Source: Linepithema humile
Lineage: Eukaryota > Arthropoda > Insecta > Hymenoptera > Formicidae
Direction: 5' to 3'
DNA length: 64,000 nt
NCBI RefSeq assembly: GCF_040581485.1
Contig: NC_090131.1
Location: 6,882,001 to 6,946,000, forward strand
The notes below the pieces were generated by a model. That model saw nothing but the letters and a program-made list of their open reading frames with translations. It had not been told where the DNA came from and made no database searches. Positions within the stretch are counted from its first letter, which is position 1; every line of letters begins with the position of its first letter. Below, in pieces: positions 50,260 to 62,102 of the stretch. The position numbers and the translations under genes are program-made.

Positions 50260-52212
50260 TTAAAAGTTGCCAAACTTAAGATTTAATAATATTAAAATAA
50301 ATATTAGATTCTTGCTGAGATTATGATTCGTAGAATTGGATTCCTCACTTCTGTTTAACTGATCTTCCGTTTCTGCGGGATTTCTCACGGACCATCCGCA
50401 TAAAGATTGCGGATTCTGCGGTATCGTAACGAAAGCAATGTCTATTAAAGTCTGCAACGGGCAAATCTCTGTACAATTCGGCAGTGACAGAGAGATCGTC
50501 TTGTCATCGATACCAGTGTAATAATTGATCTGAAATAATTGCATTGCTTGAAATTTAAAAATAATATCTAAAACTTAATTCAATTTCAATATTCATAAGC
50601 AATTCGACGCGAAATGATTTAAAAACAGAAAAGATAATCACCGGCAGATAAAATATAAAGTAGAATACCTTCATTCCGTATAAGTTGATATCGTTGTCAA
50701 AGTACAATTCAAAGATCAATGCGGCTGCTTCGTTGGGAATGTGAGGCGACCAAAGATCGAGACTTTTTAGAACTCCGACGATATTTCTTTCGTCGCCGCT
50801 GTACAGCATTAGTTTTCGTTTTTTCGATATATCGCCCATTGAGTACTTCAACGAGTTGCCGATAATTTCTTCTAAGAGAATTCCACCGTTAAGCTGCCTC
50901 TGCAGAAGAGTCTCCGAGAGTAGATCATATTCCAGCAAGGACACATTGTACATTGCACCATCGGGAAACACGTCCATCGCCCAATTCGGTAATATTTCAC
51001 TTTGGTCAGCCTAATCAGATATTTTTATTGTCACATAAATCGATTACAGATTGATGATTTACAAAAGCAGAATAATTTTCTCTTGTAAATACTTTTTAAT
51101 CTGTAAGATTTAATAAATCTGTAGAAAACGAGGATTTACATTTCTTAATAAAATTATTTTTTAATTATTTTAATGAATTAATTAATTTCCGATTTGCAGA
51201 TTTACCATCGTTTCTAAAATCGCATACAAGACAGCCACATCCGACGGTGTATTGATTTCCCTCTTGGTGTATTCAGAAAGATGGTCGAAGAGAGGTTGAT
51301 ACTGCGCCATCATCTTTCGAGTTTCATTCCTTCGCAATATTTCGTCCATCTGTGAAACAAAATTTGGACACAGAGAACCCAGCAGTAACGTGTCGTCCTC
51401 TAATTCCAAGTAATCTGCAAGAATTTGTCGCTATTATGTAGATTTCTTCGAGCATATCGCTTGATCTATACTTTACATACTATATCTCTCTCTATAATTT
51501 ATTTTTACAAAATAATTTGAAAAAATGGGCAAATAATTTTGCAAATCACAAATCGTGTTCCGATTTGGAAGAATTAATCTGCGCAAAGAAAAAGGATTCT
51601 ACATTAATTTTTGCTAACCGGATGGTATCGGCTGCCAGTTGAAACCTTCCATCCACGTTTGACTATTCGAGGGAGGCCACAAACCGGCGTTAACAAGCTG
51701 GGCCGATAACATTGACAAGGTGTACTCCGTCGTGCGCATTTTCATAATGTCGGAAAAATATAGATCGCCTAAAAAGTCTCCGTAGATCTTGCGCAAATGC
51801 ACACCGAAATTGTACATGTTGAGCTTCGCGTTCTGTACAATCGCAGTATTTATGTGATAACAGTAACATTTTCTTCTTTAATCTCAAATTAACATTTAAA
51901 ATAGAATATCAGAATGATGTTATTGTACGCACTTTCGACATGTCCGTCGCAGCGGAAGTGAAGTATTCGTATGATAAGTTTTGCGGGATGCTTATTTCCG
52001 GATCATTTTTCGCGTTGTTTTTCTTTGGCGCGTGCAATTTATGTGCGAACAACTGCAATCATATGTTATATTATACTTTTTTCTCATTTTATATATACAT
52101 TTAAAATATATATACTTACTACATGCACCAATTTTAGTTCCGGCACAGCCAGACTGGGAATTATACAGATTTGTAATGCAAGCGTAATGCAGATGAGATA
52201 GAATTCATTCAT
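50260..52212 (-). CDS. Histidine acid phosphatase-like protein, predicted inactive (venom Acph-1 family)
   Basis: Six exons in phase (52120-52212, 51933-52052, 51619-51832, 51206-51414, 50669-51010, 50260-50529) give 415 residues with a signal peptide (MNEFYLICITLALQ...). It aligns along its length with the two paralogues to the right: PELKLVHV, the GDFLGDLYF region, NAGLWPP and FNWQPIPS. The active site is not conserved. The paralogues read RHGDRTP; this protein reads AHKLHAP, losing both arginines. The second motif, GGHETN, is SGDERN here, losing the histidine. The Arg-Ser-Ser-Asp phosphate-binding block is also changed. The fifth exon equals two exons of the paralogues fused. The C-terminus ends in a hydrophobic run (LIFILILLNL) absent from paralogue 2, suggesting a membrane or GPI anchor. 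The open frame is intact, so this is a pseudo-enzyme gene rather than a pseudogene. Confidence 0.85.
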
Positions 52213-55200
52213 TTTATTTTTTAATCTCGTCTCGTGTGTTTTAAACGCGTCTCTCTTCTTCTTAGCTGACAGATCTTTAACAAAAAATACAAATATAAAT
52301 ATCTGACAACATGAGACTGAAGAAAAGACAATTAAATAAAGATAAACTTCCAGATTTTTTGACAACAATAAGGAATCTGATAATGATACGATAAAGTTAT
52401 ATTTAATGCAATGAAAGCGAAGGAGAACAAGTCATAACATATAATTAAATAATTGAACTCTGATATTATGATCTAAGAATAAGAACATGAATTTATCTTT
52501 CTCTGAAGTTTTAAGTTAAGAAAGAAAATTTAACACAAATTGATTGACGCTAATTTTCAATCGCAAAATTTATTCATTTTTTCTTTTTTAAAATCAACAT
52601 TTCTTTAATGAGAAAGTAACATTTTTAACACAAAGAATATTTTAAAACTTAACGTGCTAGAAAATTTCAAACTGATATATAGAATATAATATTTTTACAT
52701 CATTTAGCTTTTACATATTTTTATATTTTTAAATTTAATTAATTTTCCAAATAGAAATTCATAAATAAAATAAAATAATTAAAGTTTCAGATACATGTTA
52801 CATCTGATATAGTATATCTGATGCTTGATTATTTTCTTTTAAATATTTTAGTTATAATTTGTTTGTTTTTAAAATCAAGTGAATTTAAAAATATACAAAA
52901 ATTAAATATGTAAAGACCGGATGTCTCATGATCAGACCGGAAAAAGGCTCATGTATTCTTGATCGAGTGGTCATATAAACTCGCGATAAGAATTGTTTTC
53001 CTTCCATCTACAACCGCAAAGACAGTTGGTCTGCGGCGATGCTTCCGAGGGATGCAAAAAAAAACCACTGGCTACTCGTGTCCGTATCTAGTTGATAAAT
53101 ATAGATCCGCATCATCAGGGTATATAATTGAGATATGTACGCCATCACACACAACTAGGCGATAATTCATTTTTCATACGCTTTGTTTATCTAATCTACA
53201 CTTTTTTTACTTAATTATCAATTTATATGACAACTATACTCAAATTGTGATACATAAAATATTTCACACATATGCGATAACACTCAAGCTACATCTCATA
53301 CACAATCATAATTTGAATTTTAAATTTGCACAACAATTAACAAGTTAATTTCATTCGGAATCACTCCTCACATTTCTTCATCAATCCGCGATTTAAGCAA
53401 TACTTTTGAAATGCTCACCATTCGAATCTTCGTCTTTCCTCACAGAAACTGAACAAACACGGAATGATTCAATTGCCGTCGCGCACCTCTTGATTTTTCT
53501 GTTCGTTAATATGCCATCCTGCTTTGGTTCATACGACGATAATAATCAAATGACTTGGCCTCGGGAGATAGGCGGACTTATTCGAGATTCATTCGGCAAA
53601 CAAGCTTCAAATACAGGATCAACCTACCTGAAATTACATTACCTTATGAAAAGTTTTATCTTATTAATCACACGATAATGTATAGTAAAATAAATGTATA
53701 AATTAAAAAAAATATATTAAATATATATAAAACTCTAATTATATATATATATATATTAAAGCTACAATTTTCAATCTTCAGTTTGACACAAATCAGCATT
53801 ACAATTATATAATAAAAATATCTAAAAATGCAGCTATAGTATTTTTTATCAATGTTATCAAATTGTGTATTAATTGCGAAATATGTAGCTGTTTTACATA
53901 TGGTTTTGATAAAAATCATGCGCTTTGCTGACAGTCTTGATAATTATTAACATCCTGCCGCGTGTAAGAAAAATGTATAAATGTATAAATGTATTCTTCC
54001 GCCAAGGACTTATATTGTTATGCCTGTCAAGAAAATCATTATTACGTTCGCAAATTATTTATATAAGTAATTAGAAGAATTAAAATACTTGAATTTACCA
54101 ATTACATTAAATACTATTTAAATTTAACAATCACATTAGACAGCATCAAATTAAATTATTATCAACCAACTCAATAAACACGTAAACCTGATTGATTCGT
54201 AAATAGTAAAATAAAAATATTGATAGTAAAAATAATAAAAATGATACGATGGATAATTTACAATTATACATCAGTTTTATCAGATTTCATATTATCCTGT
54301 TGCCGTTTTATTGACAATAATCCATGTAATCTATGTAATCCATGCGTGCTACACGTGTTTCACGTGACGTATCAGTCATAGTAAGCGCACGAAAGCGTGA
54401 TCGACGATGAGGATGTACGCTAATTGCGGTACAATAATGATAGTGTCGCATTGTATTTCTTACAAAAGCCAATGATAAGCAACTGTCAAGGTTTGCGAGA
54501 CATAATTTCGGTGTTAAGAATCAGACGATATAATACCGTTTGGTGCAACATCATGCAACTGCAGTCTTATCCTTGACAAAGTATCATGTAAATTAATTTT
54601 TTTGGCTCAATGATACCAGAATAAATTGCACAAATCACGCACGCTGTATTCTTGGATTATAAAAATATCAATAAAATTCAAAAAAAAATTAATGAAATGA
54701 TATTAATATCACAAATATATATATCCTGTACTTCAAATTCAACATATGCGGATAATGACGTAAAAGAACATTGATTTCCACACCTGAGGACTGTGTCATT
54801 AAAGTAAACAAGCGTGACAGATACTTTTATAATTTATGCGCTTGAGAACGCAGTCTCAATCAATTTTTTTTTTTTTTTTTAATTACGCAATCACGATTAT
54901 GCGAATATACATGTAAGATTCCAACTTCTACTTAAAAATTAGACTACGAATGTTACGCAATGTTATAATGCTCAGGTAATAACCACCTGTCTAAACGAGC
55001 GATACTATGTATTTATCAGACAAGTACTTAGTGGAAAAGCCAGAAAAATGTTAGCATCACTCGAATGGGCATTTCCAACGTTCGTGATCTAATAAGTAAT
55101 TTTTCCATGTTGCAAAATTTCGATTTTTTTTCGCATTAATTATTTCGCTGAAAATCATTTATTTTTAATCGTTTATTCACTTAAAAACTTCTGTCTCAAT

Positions 55201-57074
55201 CTTTTTCACGAGGAAAGAAATTACTTTAACGGAAAATTCATGATGGATAAAAATGCAGTAAATTTTTATGTTTTACAATTAAAAAAATATTGAAATAATA
55301 ACTTGTTCGTATTTGTGCTTTTGATCAATGATGGAATTTTAAATGTGGCATATCATTAATTATGCTAATCATGTATATTATTACATTGCGAGACAAACGA
55401 TATATTAATGCGAGTAAATTAAATCAATAAATCGATGTGCGTTAATTTCAACTCGAGAAATATTCTTTGTTTCAAAAAAAGCAATCTTAATATAATATGT
55501 AATAATAATAGGACGGATATATCATAGTTAAAAAAATGTTTGATCATCTATTTGTGACATAATTCCACCAAGGTCGTTTTATCCTTCGAATTTCTGTCTC
55601 AAGTCAAAATTATTGTGTTTTATAAGAATATGCGCACATGGTACATCCGGCAAATCATAAAATATAAACTTATCTACATCCTTTATAGATTAGACTCTAA
55701 TCTGATTGCGGTCTGCGGATTACGTTCACAAATGCACTACCGCGCGCGCGCGCGCCCCGCCCGCGCGCGCGCAGGACATATCACAGAAAAATAATTTTTT
55801 TTTAGTTACTTTAATTGCGATAAAAGTTACTTATGAAAGCGCTGATGAGATTTATTTCATAGTATTGTAGATAATATTAAAAATAAAAATAATACAGCTC
55901 GTTTAACGTATTATTAAATAACAAATTGGCGATAATTCGTCAGTATTAAAAATCTTTATTAATAATTAGTCTATTGAAATATAAAATTGCAGTTTTAAAT
56001 ATTTGCAAATTATCATAGCTAAACTTTAAAATAAATTGCAAGTTTCACAATCTATTCTATATTTGTTCAAAAAAAGATTTTTCGATTATTATTATGTTCA
56101 TATATCCTCACATGGTTTGCAAATAATCTCGCTACTGAATTCCTAATGATATTCTTGTTTTGAAGCAAATAATAGACTGATCACTGTATTTATGAAAATG
56201 AGGCAATTGTCCTACAGCTGGATTTATTTTTGCATACGGAGATAAGGTATCCATATTAGTTGAAAATATTCTATATCGCGACCTAGTTTAATAATAAGCA
56301 GATAAGCTGAATACTTTGTAACATATTGTAATGTGTAATTATCGCATTGTGTATTGCTACTCAGCAGTTGTAATGAGTTCATATAAAATTTTATCTCGAT
56401 TTATTCATTATTTAATTATATTGTTACTAACTAAAAGGTGCAAATATTTTTCAATGTCGCTTTAATGTTTCTTAGGATTGTTTAACTTTATTAGTTGCTG
56501 TCTAGAGATGTTTTTAAGATAAACACGGATTATTATTATACATTATATAACAATGTTAAATTATTCTTTTTATTGGCTAAAGAATTCTTAAGAAAATGAG
56601 ATATAATTATTGTATGACGCGTTTAATACGCTTCTCACGTTATGTAATGATCGCTGATTGCTTCAAGCTGATTGCTTATTCTATAAATGTACAAAAATGA
56701 CATCTCGACGTTTTATTATTTATTTAGAAATTTATGACAAAGTTGTAACACTCATAAAAACTATTATTTATGTAGTATTGTCACTGCTTATTTTATTTAA
56801 TTAGGTACTCATTTGTATCATAAATGTATGATTTATGATACTTTAAAGATAACATCGTGTTAGAATGATATAGAAGTAGGACTATAAGACTTGATCGATT
56901 TCCAATGGAAAATCCAATTATTCATCTTTCTCAAAACATACGTGAAATCTTCACGCACTGTGATTCTTTCGCAACTTTTACCGTGGTTATTAGATCGCAG
57001 TGCGTCAGACAGAGCATCGTTTATCGGAAAGTCCTGCAAGGAGCTGTGGAATTCTCCCAGCCTTTCACGCACTC
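52213..57074. other. AT-rich region between divergent phosphatase genes
   Basis: Mainly AT-rich noncoding DNA. A short open frame near 53403-53678 contains a hydrophobic segment followed by a polar tail. It has TATA-like GTATATAATT about 285 bases upstream (about 53118), but no clear gene. A CG dinucleotide run lies at 55741-55772. Poly-T and TA-rich tracts occur near 53740 and 54865. I see no transposase or RNA gene. Confidence 0.4.
55741..55772. repeat. Alternating CG tract
   Basis: A 32-base block made almost wholly of CG dinucleotides, broken by CCCCGCCC in the middle, within otherwise AT-rich DNA. Confidence 0.95.
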
Positions 57075-57125
57075 TGACGTCTTTTCCATCCATTCGCGTC
57101 TTATGACGTGCATATTATGACGTCA
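57075..57125 (+). promoter_or_regulatory. Cluster of three CRE-like TGACG sites
   Basis: TGACGTC (57075-57081), TGACGTG (57104-57110) and the full palindrome TGACGTCA (57118-57125) fall within 51 bases. The palindrome lies about 450 bases upstream of the phosphatase ATG. These are binding sites of the CREB/ATF bZIP class. A TATA-like GGTATACATACC follows at about 57159-57170. Control of the phosphatase gene is inference. Confidence 0.45.
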
Positions 57126-57578
57126 TCTGAAACGAGTCGGACAGGAAAATGGAATCTGGTGGGGTATACATACCTTAAAAGCCTTATGTGATATGCGAAA
57201 AACGTTAGTATTCAATAAATCCTTGCGATTGTTATTTCAAGATAGTCTCCTTCGATTCAAGTGCGAGCCAGATAAACATCGGAGTCAAGTAAACGTTGAA
57301 GAATTTGATTCCTTCAAAATAGCACAAACACGTATGTCGATTTTTCTTAAAATATATTTTATTGTTAATACAATCCCAATTAATACATAATAAAATATCA
57401 AATTTTAAAAGAATCTATGATATAACAGAATTTGTAAATTTAAATGCTCAATAACACAATTCTTAAAGACTTTTTTAATATTTATTTTGCTATTTATTTT
57501 AAAATTTTCTATTTTTGAATGAAAACTTTAACTTTAAATCTAATGACATTATGTATTCAAATTCAAGGTTTCTACAAA

Positions 57579-59685
57579 ATGGTGTCGTTCTGTAATTTGG
57601 TCAATTCTCTATCGATCATTCTAGTCATCAGTTTAAATGCGATTCTAATCGCAGCTGTGGAACCTGAATTGAAATTAGTACACGTGGTAAGTGAGCACTC
57701 GATTATTAATTTGAAATAAGAATTAAATGCTTTGAGTGAAATTATTTTCTAAATAGTTTAATTCGCGATTGTTATGTTTATTTACACTTTTCTAGGTGTT
57801 CAGACATGGAGATCGCACACCCGATAACAACGGTCGTGAAATGTTTCCGAACGATCCGTATATAAATTACTCCTTTTATCCGACAGGTCTTGGACAGTTA
57901 ACCATGGTAAATACAACGCAACATTATTTAAAATATAACGCATTTTAATTAATTATTCAAGACGCATTAACACAATTTAACTTCTGTATATTTTAATTTC
58001 AAAATTTTATCGTCGTTTTATTAATTAGACAAAATTGATATATTTGATAATTTTATCAGATGGATTTTTATCAATTCTTTTTTGATTGTACCTATTTTTT
58101 AAAATTAATTAAATACGATTCTTGGAATTTGACAATTAATTGAATTTGCATGAACTTTTATAGGAGGGCAAAAGGCGCGAATATAGATTGGGTCAAATCT
58201 TACGTGGCAGATATGATGAGTTCTTAGGCAGTCTGTACAAGCCAAAGCTCATCGTAGCTCGTAGCTCGGATTTCGACAGAACGAAGATGTCCTTGCAACT
58301 CGTTCTCGCTGGCTTGTTCCCGCCTAAAAACGTTCAACGATGGAACCGTTTTGTCAATTGGCAACCGATCCCGACATCGTACATTCCACGTGTCGACGAC
58401 AATCTCATCCTCACCGACGAGTGTCCGCAGTAAGTAGCATTCCTACTAAAAAACTAAAAAATCAATGGCGAATAGAAACAAGATTAAAAACTTTGAACAA
58501 TTTTATATTATTCTAACATGCAAAGACATTGATAACGTTAAAAAATTTAAGTTATAAAAAAATATAATATCTAAAAAATTAATAGAGAAAACGTATTTTC
58601 AGTAAATTTAAAAATTTTAATGTGACGAAAAGTAGAAAAAACATTCTTCACTCTTTGCTCAACAATTGATAGACAAGAGATTTATATGTAAAATTATTTT
58701 CAGGTACCTTGACGAGTACGAGCGAGTATTAAAGTCACCCAAAGGGAAAGCGAGAATAAACCAATTCCGAGATGTGATGGGCAATTTGACGAAGCTAACC
58801 GGCAAGAAAATAGAATCGCTTTCGGATCTGAACTTCCTTTATCACACTTTCGCAGCGGAGTCTTCCTTGGGGTTGCCTCTTCTCGAATGGGCGTACGATT
58901 ACTTTCCTTACGGTCCATTGTTCGATGCGATTGTGGCCGCATACGATATTACCAATTTCACTCCTCTATTAAGAAGGCTCTTTGCTGGTAAGTTCTGTTT
59001 CCTTAAACAAAAACGCAATTCAAAATTATTTACATGTATATTAATAATTATATCATTAAAATTTATCGATCAGCGAAAGATTGATTTGATAAAGTAACTT
59101 CTATTTAGAATTTCGTCATTACAACATCGACACGTGTTCGTCTGTTTCAGGACCATTGATCCGCGAAATGACAGACCATATGATAGCTGCACAGAATCCG
59201 AACGCTGCACCGGCAACGAGGATGCATTTGTACGGCGGTCACGAAACCAACATTGCGTCGTTGTTGTACGCATTCGGTGTGTACGAGCCGCATGTACCTG
59301 AATATTCTAGTGCAATTATTTCAGAGTTGCAACGGATTGGCGATGAATATTATGTAAAGGTGAGTGTCTTATCCTATAAAACGCGTTATCTAATAAAATA
59401 GAGTGACTTTCAATTATTAATATCGCGCGTTGAATTCTCCAGCTCTTGTATTACCAAGGCATTCCTTCGACCATCAAGGAGCTTAGAATCCCAGGTTGCG
59501 ATGTGCTCTGCCCCTTCGAAAAGTACTTGGATCTCATTGAAGATCTGATCCCGTCCGACGAGGAATTGGTCTGCGACAAGCGGCAGACTCCGGATTTCGC
59601 CGGCACAAAATATCCCGCCGGCATGGAAAACTACATATACAATTTAATTAGGGACTCGAAAACCAAGCGATCAATGCGTTATTAA
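57579..59685 (+). CDS. Venom acid phosphatase Acph-1-like, complete
   Basis: A secreted histidine acid phosphatase that hydrolyses phosphomonoesters. The family includes the acid phosphatase of bee venom, and expression outside venom glands is also common. Six exons in phase (57579-57686, 57796-57906, 58164-58429, 58704-58987, 59151-59359, 59443-59685) give 406 residues. A signal peptide (hydrophobic SLSIILVISLNAILIAA) precedes PELKLVHV. The catalytic RHGDRTP (about 39-45), the phosphate-binding RSSDFDRT, and the C-terminal GGHETN are all present, so it should be active. Cysteines in DECPQ, CDVLCP and VCDK suggest disulfides. An in-frame ATG 60 bases upstream (57519) gives a longer N-terminus, but the 57579 start places the signal peptide correctly. 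A possible acceptor (TTCAAG) just before the ATG hints at a 5' UTR intron. Confidence 0.92.
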
Positions 59686-62102
59686 TATATTGAGAGAAAG
59701 TCTAAACATATAAAACAAATAGGAATAGTTGCGCGCTCTCTTTGCCGTGAATATCATTTTTTTTCATAAATCTCCTTATTTATTTAACTAATAATTAAGC
59801 ATTCGTACATGCACTAATTAAACCATATTTAAACGATTTTGTAAAAAGTAGAATTAAGAGAGACTGATAGAAACTCACTAAAATGTAAGTTTAACTGTTT
59901 AAGTTATAAATTTTTAACCCTCGAAAAATTGAAAATTGTTTTTGAAACTGATTATAATTTTTCTTTGTTCTTTTATTGTATAGCTTTTTATAACTCGTTT
60001 TCTGTAGAAACTAGTTATTTAAGCAAAGTATTATTACAAACGTATAAGTAAGATAACGAATATATAAGTATATGTAAAAGACAGAAGAGAGAGAGAGAGA
60101 GAGACAGACAGAGAATGTGTGAAATAGCTAATAGATTGAAAAATATAAATACAAAAGGAAGATAATTCCTTGAAACTAGTCTTTTTATATCAAAGATATA
60201 AGTTATATAAAGAAATAAAAAAAATAGATTGATAATTAAAGTCGATGTAGCATTCCTTCTTTTTCCATCTCCAAACATTATTATGATACTCTTTATTTTT
60301 CTCGTAATTTTCCCAATTTATTGTAATAAGCAGTCTTAAAAGTCTTACGTAAATACTTTTTTACGATTGCACATCAAAGTGTATATATATATATATATCT
60401 CGTATTATATAAAAAGAAATTAATTAATTATATCAAAGATATCAATCTTTATTCTAAAGATATGAACTATATAGATAAATATTTTTTTGATAAACGTATC
60501 AATGACGCTCACGATAAGTATTACTTAAAAATGAACCTAAAAGCATTATGTGCCGAGTGATAAAAGTTAATAGTTGATTGTTTGAATGCCTACACGCGCA
60601 TTTACGTTTCTACTGTTTCGCGTTGAAAAACGAGCGCAATAAGCTTGTTGACGTTCAGGTAAGTTGATTTTTTAGTTAGTTGAAAAATACTAGCTATTTT
60701 CAACTATCAAGTTAAATAGTGAGACAAAAGAAGGAAGTGCGACAGTGTTTGTCAGCATTTTTCGACATAAACAGGAGAATGTTGTGATCGCGCTGTTTGA
60801 TTCTTTTGGCACATATTCTTACGACAGTCTTTCGGTCGATTAACTTAAACGATTAGTCAATCTTTAAATTTAATTGATTTTTGATAACTGTATTGAATAA
60901 TCAGTGTCAGCTGAAAAAATACCGATCGTATTCCAATTTTTGGTACCAGAGAAACGTTATCATCAGTACGTATTTTTATTTTTATCTTTGAAATAATTCT
61001 TGAAAATTGCAATTATTCGTATAATACAATATCCAATTCCAGACTCTGATTATTTATAATTGTAATTATCCTTTAATACATTCTTTATAACTTCCATAAA
61101 AATAATTTTTTTTGCTAACAGTCGCAGATAACGTTAAAAGACATCCTTTTCTGACGCAACACAAGATGTGTAAAGCAAAACTTCAGACTTTCATGCCTTG
61201 TTCATTAATATTCATAGACCGAGGAATTTTTATTTAGAGTGTGAACATTTAAATTGTCAATAATTATATAAAAATATAACGTCTTATATTTATATATTTA
61301 AATAAAAATTAAATACGAAAACCGTAATCAAAGGCCAACATAAATTCAAAATTAAAGGAGTAAACAAGAAGCAAAACGGCCAAAAATTCGCATCGCCGAT
61401 CTTTTACGACATATAATAAAAGATCGGCGATGCGAATTTTTATGAAACACATAAGCGATGAAAAATTACTTTTTCATATTAATCGGAAAGCGTTTTGTTT
61501 AATTTATTCGATGTAATATTGTAAATCGTCGAATTCCGAAGAAGATTAAATTGTGGTCGAAACGTAAATGTTTTCAAGATTGTTTTCATAATATACTTAG
61601 CACGAACACTTAGCCTTGGCTGTTTTGTTTTTTGTTTATATATTTAAATATTTAATTTTTGCTAATCAGAAAGAATCTGGTTGTAAAAACTTGCAACTAA
61701 ATAACAAATGTGTTAATTATAATATTTAATCAAGTAATTTAATTCTGAATTACTCTTCAATGAAAATTATCTTTTATAACAGCAGGAAAAAAATATTCTG
61801 TTATTATGTTAAAAAATGATTGTCTCTTACACGTAAGCAAGTGTTAAAATATATTTTGAAATTTGCAAAATATATTTTCCACCTTATTTTTTGAAATATA
61901 ATATCACGCTTCATGTTTTAAGTGAGCGGATTATCTAGCATGTGTCGTGAAAAAACAGCCTAATTTTTATGTACATTTTTAACAAGTGTTTATACGGAAC
62001 TTGTTTTTATCTGCTTGTCGCTATCACGACAATTATCATCCTTCGAGTGAGAATTAACCGTAAGCTTAATGTCATTGCATCTTTAGATTAGGTACCGGCA
62101 AC
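59686..62102. other. Intergenic between phosphatase genes; probable 5' exon of the third gene
   Basis: AT-rich DNA with a GA microsatellite at about 60085-60113 and a perfect hairpin at 61382-61441. A donor-like CAG|GTAAGT at 60656-60664 and an acceptor-like ATCTTTAG at about 62080-62087, just before the third phosphatase ATG, suggest a noncoding first exon near 60590-60658 with an intron of about 1.4 kb. That exon is inference. Confidence 0.35.
61382..61441. repeat. Perfect 25-bp inverted repeat (hairpin)
   Basis: Arms 61382-61406 and 61417-61441 are exact reverse complements around a 10-base loop (CGACATATAA). The arm contains TTCGCATCGCCGATC, more GC-rich than the surroundings. Pairing does not extend beyond the arms. 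Confidence 0.95.
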
